64,000 bases of DNA from Juglans regia (taxonomy: Eukaryota > Streptophyta > Magnoliopsida > Fagales > Juglandaceae): the NCBI RefSeq assembly GCF_001411555.2, contig NC_049907.1, forward strand, positions 10,162,622 through 10,226,621, read 5' to 3'. The translations under genes and the position numbers were made by a program. Every line of letters begins with the position of its first letter. The first letter of the stretch is position 1. Under the pieces are notes generated by a model that was given only the letters and a program-made list of their open reading frames with translations, searched no databases and was not told the DNA's origin. Shown in pieces: positions 59,224 to 64,000 of the stretch.

Positions 59224-60649
59224 TCAGTTGCTTGGAGGCCTGTACTGTTGCACAAGCTGTTGCATTTGGAGTTACATCTGTCTTGTGAACTCTTCTTGTT
59301 GTTCTTCATGTTGTTTGAGGCACATCGACATGTCTGCTTGTTTTGCCAATTGAGCCTCTAACTCATGCTGCCTTACAGTTAATTCTTCGATTCTCGAATT
59401 CACATTCTCTAGCGCTATAGATGTCATAGATGCAAACTCGGAAGAAGAGGAAGAGGAAGAAGGCTTTACACAACGACCCAAACCTCTCAAATATCCTGAA
59501 CGTTGACCTAGGACTTGTGTAAAAATATCAATATCACTTGTTGAGGAATTTTGATCTGACACAGATTCAGCGCGTAAAGCAACCATTTTATCCTAGACAT
59601 ATATAAAATAAAGAATTAATATCGTCATAAATATTCTAATATATTTAATTAAAACAGGTTATAATACTTACATAATTTTCACAGGCATCAAGATGAGTCC
59701 ACTCTCCATTACGATCAGTGTGCGATGTAGCATATAATTTTGTCAGATCATAATTGGTATCTGAATCTTGCTACAATAAATATGTATTAAGATATAAAGT
59801 CATTATGATTTATCCAAAAAATTAACTATATCTAATAAAAAAATAGCAATACCAACTTCTTAGAGAGGCGATAAAAAGATCTTGAACTTGCATGATGATT
59901 AATTTTCAATTTTGATCTATTTATTTTGTTTATAGAACTTCGCTCATACAAAAAAAATTAAAAATATTTTGAAGCGAAATGATAAATAGGACAAGTAAAA
60001 TAATTAAATTTAATTATACCTGATATAATGGATCCTCAAACGTGTCACAAAGTTTTTCCCACTCAGAAGGTCGAACATCCTGAAAAGGATGTTGGCGTGC
60101 ATCCTCCTTCTTCTCAAACTTATTATAATGCTCATGACACCTCGTCTTATATTTGCAGAATGTATTATCCATAAGCTCTTCCACAGTCTTACGTTTCTCT
60201 CTTTGACCAAAATTTAATTCGAAATCATTCTTAAAAAACTAGTCACAAACACATTATCATTTATAATATTCTAAATTTAAGTAAAATATAGAAATTTATT
60301 TTATTAAATCAATATTTTAAACATTACCAAACAATGCTTCTTGATAAGCTCCTTCGCCTCCGGTATGTTCGTTAGGAATGTTATCCTTGATTTTACCCAC
60401 CTTACGATATTTTTCCAATATCACCCCTCTAGTGGTGCCTCGACCTTGACGAGATTGTACTGTAAACTCTATAAAATATAACATTGTAATCAATTTATAT
60501 TATATGTCAATTATAGGACCTTAATTAATAACTTTTATGAGTATTAGATTTATACCTTATTCTGTAGAGTCAATCTCTAATGATGAGTCTAAAGGAGAGC
60601 TAGGAACAAGTGGAGATAGGTTGCGAACTTCCTTTCTCTTTGGTGGCAT
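59224..60649 (-). pseudogene. TNP1/Transposase_24-type second CACTA gene, broken
   Basis: The probable start is at 60649 (MPPKRKEVRNLSPLVPSS). Later pieces, separated by intron-like AT-rich gaps, read RGTTRGVILEKYRKVGKIKD (about 60460-60400), DFELNFGQREKRKTVEELMD and EHYNKFEKKEDARQHPFQDV (60235-60030), LYATSHTDRNGEWTHLDACE (about 59740-59685), then DIFTQVLGQRSGYLRGLGRC and a coiled Gln/Glu-rich tail (59586-59272). A TAA after TRQM is followed in frame by LQMQQLVQQYRPPSN and the likely natural stop at 59224. The order matches plant Transposase_24 proteins, which are DNA-binding partners of TNP2. A TAA at the end of the first piece (about 60563-60560) also breaks or precedes splicing there. Confidence 0.7.
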
Positions 60650-60719
60650 AATTTCAAACTATTTATACATTCAATAAGTAAAATACTTGTCATCAAGTGT
60701 AATGTTAACACATAATTGG

Positions 60720-62006
60720 TCAATCATAATCTGTATCAGTTTCATTTGACAATTCGCTCTCATCATCTGTAGATACTTCAGATGATTTAATATTTTACTC
60801 AACTGTCGCATCAACAATTCCAACTTCAATATCTTCTTTATTTAATGAAATCATCTCATACTGGCTCAAATTCACAAACAAATTTAAGGTGGGTTGACTC
60901 TCTTGGTATGCTTCTTGAGTAGAGGGGTCATCTTCTTCTTCATCTTGTCATTCTGCCTGAGGGATAACATCATATATATTTCTTGGAGAATATTTTTGCA
61001 CTACTTGCCATTGATTTCCTAATTTCGGGTCATCTAAGTAGAATACTTGAGAGGCTTGAGAAGCCAAAATAAAATGATTATCTTCATACCAATTTGAAGA
61101 TACACTACAAGCTCTTCTAAATATTTTATTCCAATTATATCAACAATAACCTTATAGAAATCAATATTTTCTCTATCGTGACATAAATAATCGTTGTAAT
61201 CTAGGTATCAATGGAAAGTGGCGTACGACCTTTTGTGGCACATTTTGTTTGTCCAATGTCCATTTTGATTCGTGGCATACGGGACACTCGTTCAATTGCT
61301 CATTCTCTCGTAAAAATAATATGCAATCATTCTTATATGCATGTATTACGTTGTAATCAAATCCGAGTCTTTGTTTCAACTTTTTTGCTTCATAGAAGTT
61401 ACTAGGTAAAGTATTGTCTGTCGGTAGTGCCTCTTTAAACAGCTCAAGTAACATATTGACTGCCTTAATAGATAATCGACACATTGATTTTATGTGAAGT
61501 GGTCTTACAGTAAATGACAACTTACTATGTTTTCTGCATCCTATATATAGCTCACGCTATGAATCATTCCACAATCGTGCAAAAGTATTATGGCCTCCAT
61601 CATTTGAGCTTGATGTGCCTATGTCACCTTCATTCATAAACATTCCCGCACCGATGTCACCTAACATTTGCTCCATATCCACATCGTATTCATCTCCAAC
61701 AACCTTTAGTTGTACATCTTTATCGATCTCTTCTTCTTCATGTGGAGTCTCAAATGAAATTGGATATGGTTCGCCATGTAAGACCCAATCAGTATAACTC
61801 TTGTTAATACCTTTGATAAACATATGCTCTCTCACCAAGTCTATTTTATGAGAATGAAAATTCCTACATTCTCTGCATGAGCATCTAATACACCCATCAC
61901 TACCGCATGTACCCAATGCGAACTTCAAGAATTTCTTAACACCTTCAGCATTTACATTGTAATTCTGACCCCATCAATCGCTAACTCTCATCCAACTCTT
62001 ATCCAT
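60720..62006 (-). pseudogene. TNP2-type CACTA transposase with catalytic core deleted
   Basis: The start is at 62006 (MDKSWMRVSD, where a TGA replaces the next residue). The transposase-associated domain follows (TCGSDGCIRCSCRECRNFH, FIKGINKSYTDWVLHGEP), ending in an acidic linker. The frame at 61520-61173 gives LELFKEALPTDNTLPSNFYE, YKNDCILFLRENEQLNECPV and VVRHFPLIPRLQRLFMSR, then stops. Immediately after comes C-terminal DUF4216-like sequence (HFILASQASQVFYLDDPKLG, NQWQVVQKYSPRNIYDV) down to 60720. The long central transposase domain that normally follows RLQRLF is missing, so an internal deletion of more than a kilobase joins the two halves near 61170. The element therefore cannot transpose alone. 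Confidence 0.85.
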
Positions 62007-62093
62007 GCCAACTATCTTCATTACAAACAATTACCTGTGCATCAACAAATAAGTATGTATTATGTATCAATCAAGGAGTATGCCACCTTTCAC

Positions 62094-62420
62094 TGGGTAG
62101 TTAGTCTTATCCTGTTTGGGATTGTAAGATCATAGTCGCCAACCTATGATCTATTATCTGTCACGTCTAACAAAATTTCGACAGCATCTCCCCATAGTTC
62201 TCCAAATATGCTCGTTTGGTTGTGTGCACCAACGATTAACACGTTGTTGCACCATAATTGAAACTGCATATCCGGAGAACATGGGATGAATCTACCAAAA
62301 TTATATAGTTGGACGACAAAATATATAGTTCGATAGTTTGCGAGAATGATCTTACAATCCCAAACTGTCCACTCTGGACAATTCAAAAGTTATCAATCAA
62401 GCATTCATCCGGATTGATAA
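62094..62420. other. Non-coding CACTA sequence with inverted segments
   Basis: TTTGGGATTGTAAGATCAT (about 62118) and GATCTTACAATCCCAAACTG (about 62349) are inverted copies about 230 bp apart. The segment between them could fold back. No protein is recognised. Confidence 0.5.
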
Positions 62421-62569
62421 CTCTCGAACGGGTCTAATGTTTATTTTGATGAACAAACAATGCAAGATATGCTAACATATGTCAAACAATAACAACATAT
62501 TATTTATACTACAATACAAAGAAAAAAAACATAATTATTAGGTATTATTTAAAGATATAGTAGTATTTT

Positions 62570-63075
62570 AATTTAAATACTTAATTTTATTAATTTAGAT
62601 TTAACTATTTGAGTATTATTAAATTCTAACTATTTGTATTTTAATTGAAAGATTTAGTATTATTTTAATTTAAATACTTAATTTTATTAATTTAGAATTA
62701 ACTATTTAAGTATTATCAAATCCTAACTATTTGTATTTTAATTTAAATACTTCATTTTATTAATTTAGAATTAACTATTTAAGTATTATTAAATCCTAAC
62801 TATTTGTATTTTAATTGAAAGATTTAGCATTATTTTAATTTAAATACTTAATTTTATTAATTTAGAATTAACTATTTAAGTATTATCAAATCCTAACTAT
62901 TTGTATTTTAATTTAAATACTTCATTTTATTAATTTAGAATTAACTATTTAAGTATTATTAAATCCTAACTATTCGTATTTTAATTTAAATATTTAGTAG
63001 TATTTTAATTTAAATACTTAATTTTATTAATTTAGAATTAACTATTTAAGTATTATTAAATCTTAACTATTTTTA
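62570..63075. repeat. Higher-order tandem array with alternating 97- and 73-bp units
   Basis: The marker TTTAGA(A/T)TTA recurs at 62594, 62691, 62764, 62861, 62934 and 63031, giving intervals of 97, 73, 97, 73 and 97. The long form carries an extra 24 bp including TTGAAAGATTTAGTATT. The repeat therefore grew as a 170-bp dimer. It lies inside the CACTA element upstream of TNP2. Confidence 0.9.
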
Positions 63076-63189
63076 TTTTTATTTTATATTTAGTTGAAGT
63101 ATTTTTAAACTATTTTTGAATAATCATTATTGACAACTATCCTTATATATTTGTATTCTAATTGTAAATACATTGATGTATAGTTTCCC

Positions 63190-63830
63190 TTCGAACGGTG
63201 CTAAACTATGTTCGAACATAACATAACCGTTCAAACAATAAGACTAAACCATTCGAACGGGTTTATTCCAGATTTCTGTCTTCTTCAACAACGAAAAACC
63301 CCATTAATCACGAACTCACAACAACACAAACAACAATATCATGAGCATACAAATTTCTAACATTGCAAAATATCATATTCAAACCAAAATGAGAATATAA
63401 AAGGCATACCTAGATTTTTGGAGATGAAAAGGCAAGGAGATTAGATTATATGCCGTGCACCCAATGCGAATGAGCTCCCCCAAAAGTAGTAATCCGAGAA
63501 CAATTGAGTGAGATGAAAACTCTTTTGTGTTTGGGGGCTAAATTGAGGAAGAATGGCTCTGGTTCGCAAAGGGGCTCTGTTTCGTAAGAGAATGAGAGTG
63601 GCGTGTAGGAGGAGAGCGAGATTGGGAGGTTCTGTCGTGTATTTGCAGAACATTTCCTGTTCGAACGGTTATTCACTAACCGTTCGAACGTGAAACTATG
63701 TATCGGCAAAAAATTCCCTCCTAAATTTTCACGTTCGAATGTATAAATAGTTTGTTCGAATGGTAATGGATGAATTCCCACTCGAACATTAACTGCTCGA
63801 ACTCTTATTATTAATGGTTCAAACAATTTG
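63190..63830. repeat. Second subterminal TTCGAAC zone of the CACTA element
   Basis: GTTCGAAC and variants (CCTTCGAACGG, CATTCGAACGG, CTGTTCGAACGG, ACGTTCGAATG, CACTCGAAC) are scattered over 640 bp, less dense than on the left side. Minus-strand open frames of up to 126 codons at 63446-63826 overlap it and have no recognised domain. They may be a leader exon or chance. Confidence 0.75.
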
Positions 63831-64000
63831 GTAAATGTTTAATAATTTTTTTTTTACACTATACATTCAAATAAAAGAACATTAATATATATAGACATAT
63901 TAGATGATACTATAATTTAGTAACATAGTAATATCATATTATAATATATAATCGAGCATATTATATATTATATTATAGTAAAGTATATTTGAATATATAA

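Larger units (their letters stand above)
58479..64000 (-). mobile_element. CACTA (En/Spm) transposon, internally deleted, running off the window
   Basis: The left terminus at 58479 reads TACTACAACAAAAAGGC, one base from the canonical CACTACAA-type CACTA end. A 26-bp perfect palindrome at 58499-58524 (TTTGGGACAAAAA and its complement) and TTCGTCCCAA words follow. Next comes a dense subterminal array of the palindrome GTTCGAAC (58665-59040). Inside, on the minus strand, are a TNP2-type transposase gene (62006-60720) lacking its catalytic core and a TNP1/Transposase_24-type gene (60649-59224). The other subterminal zone starts at about 63190, but no right terminus (GTTGTAGTG) appears before 64000. 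Confidence 0.85.

Noticed and set aside
63441..63826. Minus-strand frames of 70 and 126 codons near the window end
   Set aside because: They lie in the CACTA subterminal repeat zone. No domain is recognised, so I did not call a gene, although a leader exon cannot be excluded.

Overview
This is nuclear DNA from a eudicot plant. The window is very AT-rich, has spliced plant genes with GT-AG introns, and is filled with plant transposable elements (L1 LINEs, hAT, CACTA, PIF/Harbinger and Mutator-like elements). The recurrent miniature element and the protein style make me lean towards a woody Fagales species, perhaps the walnut family. That is inference; nothing in the window proves it.

Only two intact host genes are convincing. 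The first, on the minus strand at 4880-6782, is a three-exon group III WRKY transcription factor of 359 residues. It has the WRKYGQK heptapeptide, a C-X7-C-X23-H-X-C zinc finger and a cluster of W-boxes upstream. The second, on the minus strand at 43349-44437, is a three-exon single-repeat R3-MYB of 85 residues. It belongs to the CAPRICE/TRIPTYCHON/ETC class of epidermal patterning inhibitors and keeps the complete bHLH-interaction signature. Host-like remnants include a decayed WRKY finger exon at about 900-1090, a GRF-type zinc-finger tail at about 25.1-25.3 kb, a broken RPA-like OB-fold/zinc-ribbon gene at about 29.5-30.4 kb, and a possible first exon of an unrecognised gene at about 49.8-50.1 kb.

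Layout. 0-11 kb: WRKY relic, WRKY gene, AT-rich spacer with miniature elements. 11.4-17.3 kb: a near full-length but broken L1 LINE (minus strand), with a miniature PIF/Harbinger element inserted in it. 19.6-24.6 kb: a structurally complete 5.07 kb hAT element with a perfect 8-bp target duplication, GGTCCG-rich subterminal arrays and a mutated transposase. 24.7-43 kb: gene-poor sequence with decayed elements, including a 579-bp non-autonomous hAT with a 7/8 target duplication and two truncated LINEs. 43.3-44.4 kb: the R3-MYB gene. 44.8-46.1 kb: a dense cluster of miniature elements. 46.2-49.4 and 52.3-55.0 kb: two copies of a roughly 3-kb segment, which act as each other's empty sites and expose three later insertions. 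55.6-58.5 kb: a Harbinger-type element nested in an older repeat. 58.5 kb to the window end: a CACTA (En/Spm) element with its TNP2 core deleted, a TNP1-like gene, arrays of the palindrome GTTCGAAC, and an alternating 97/73-bp tandem array.

The two host genes share no evident pathway. Most of the other structure is explained by transposons, their decay and their nesting. I see no prokaryotic features, CRISPR arrays, rRNA or convincing tRNA genes.
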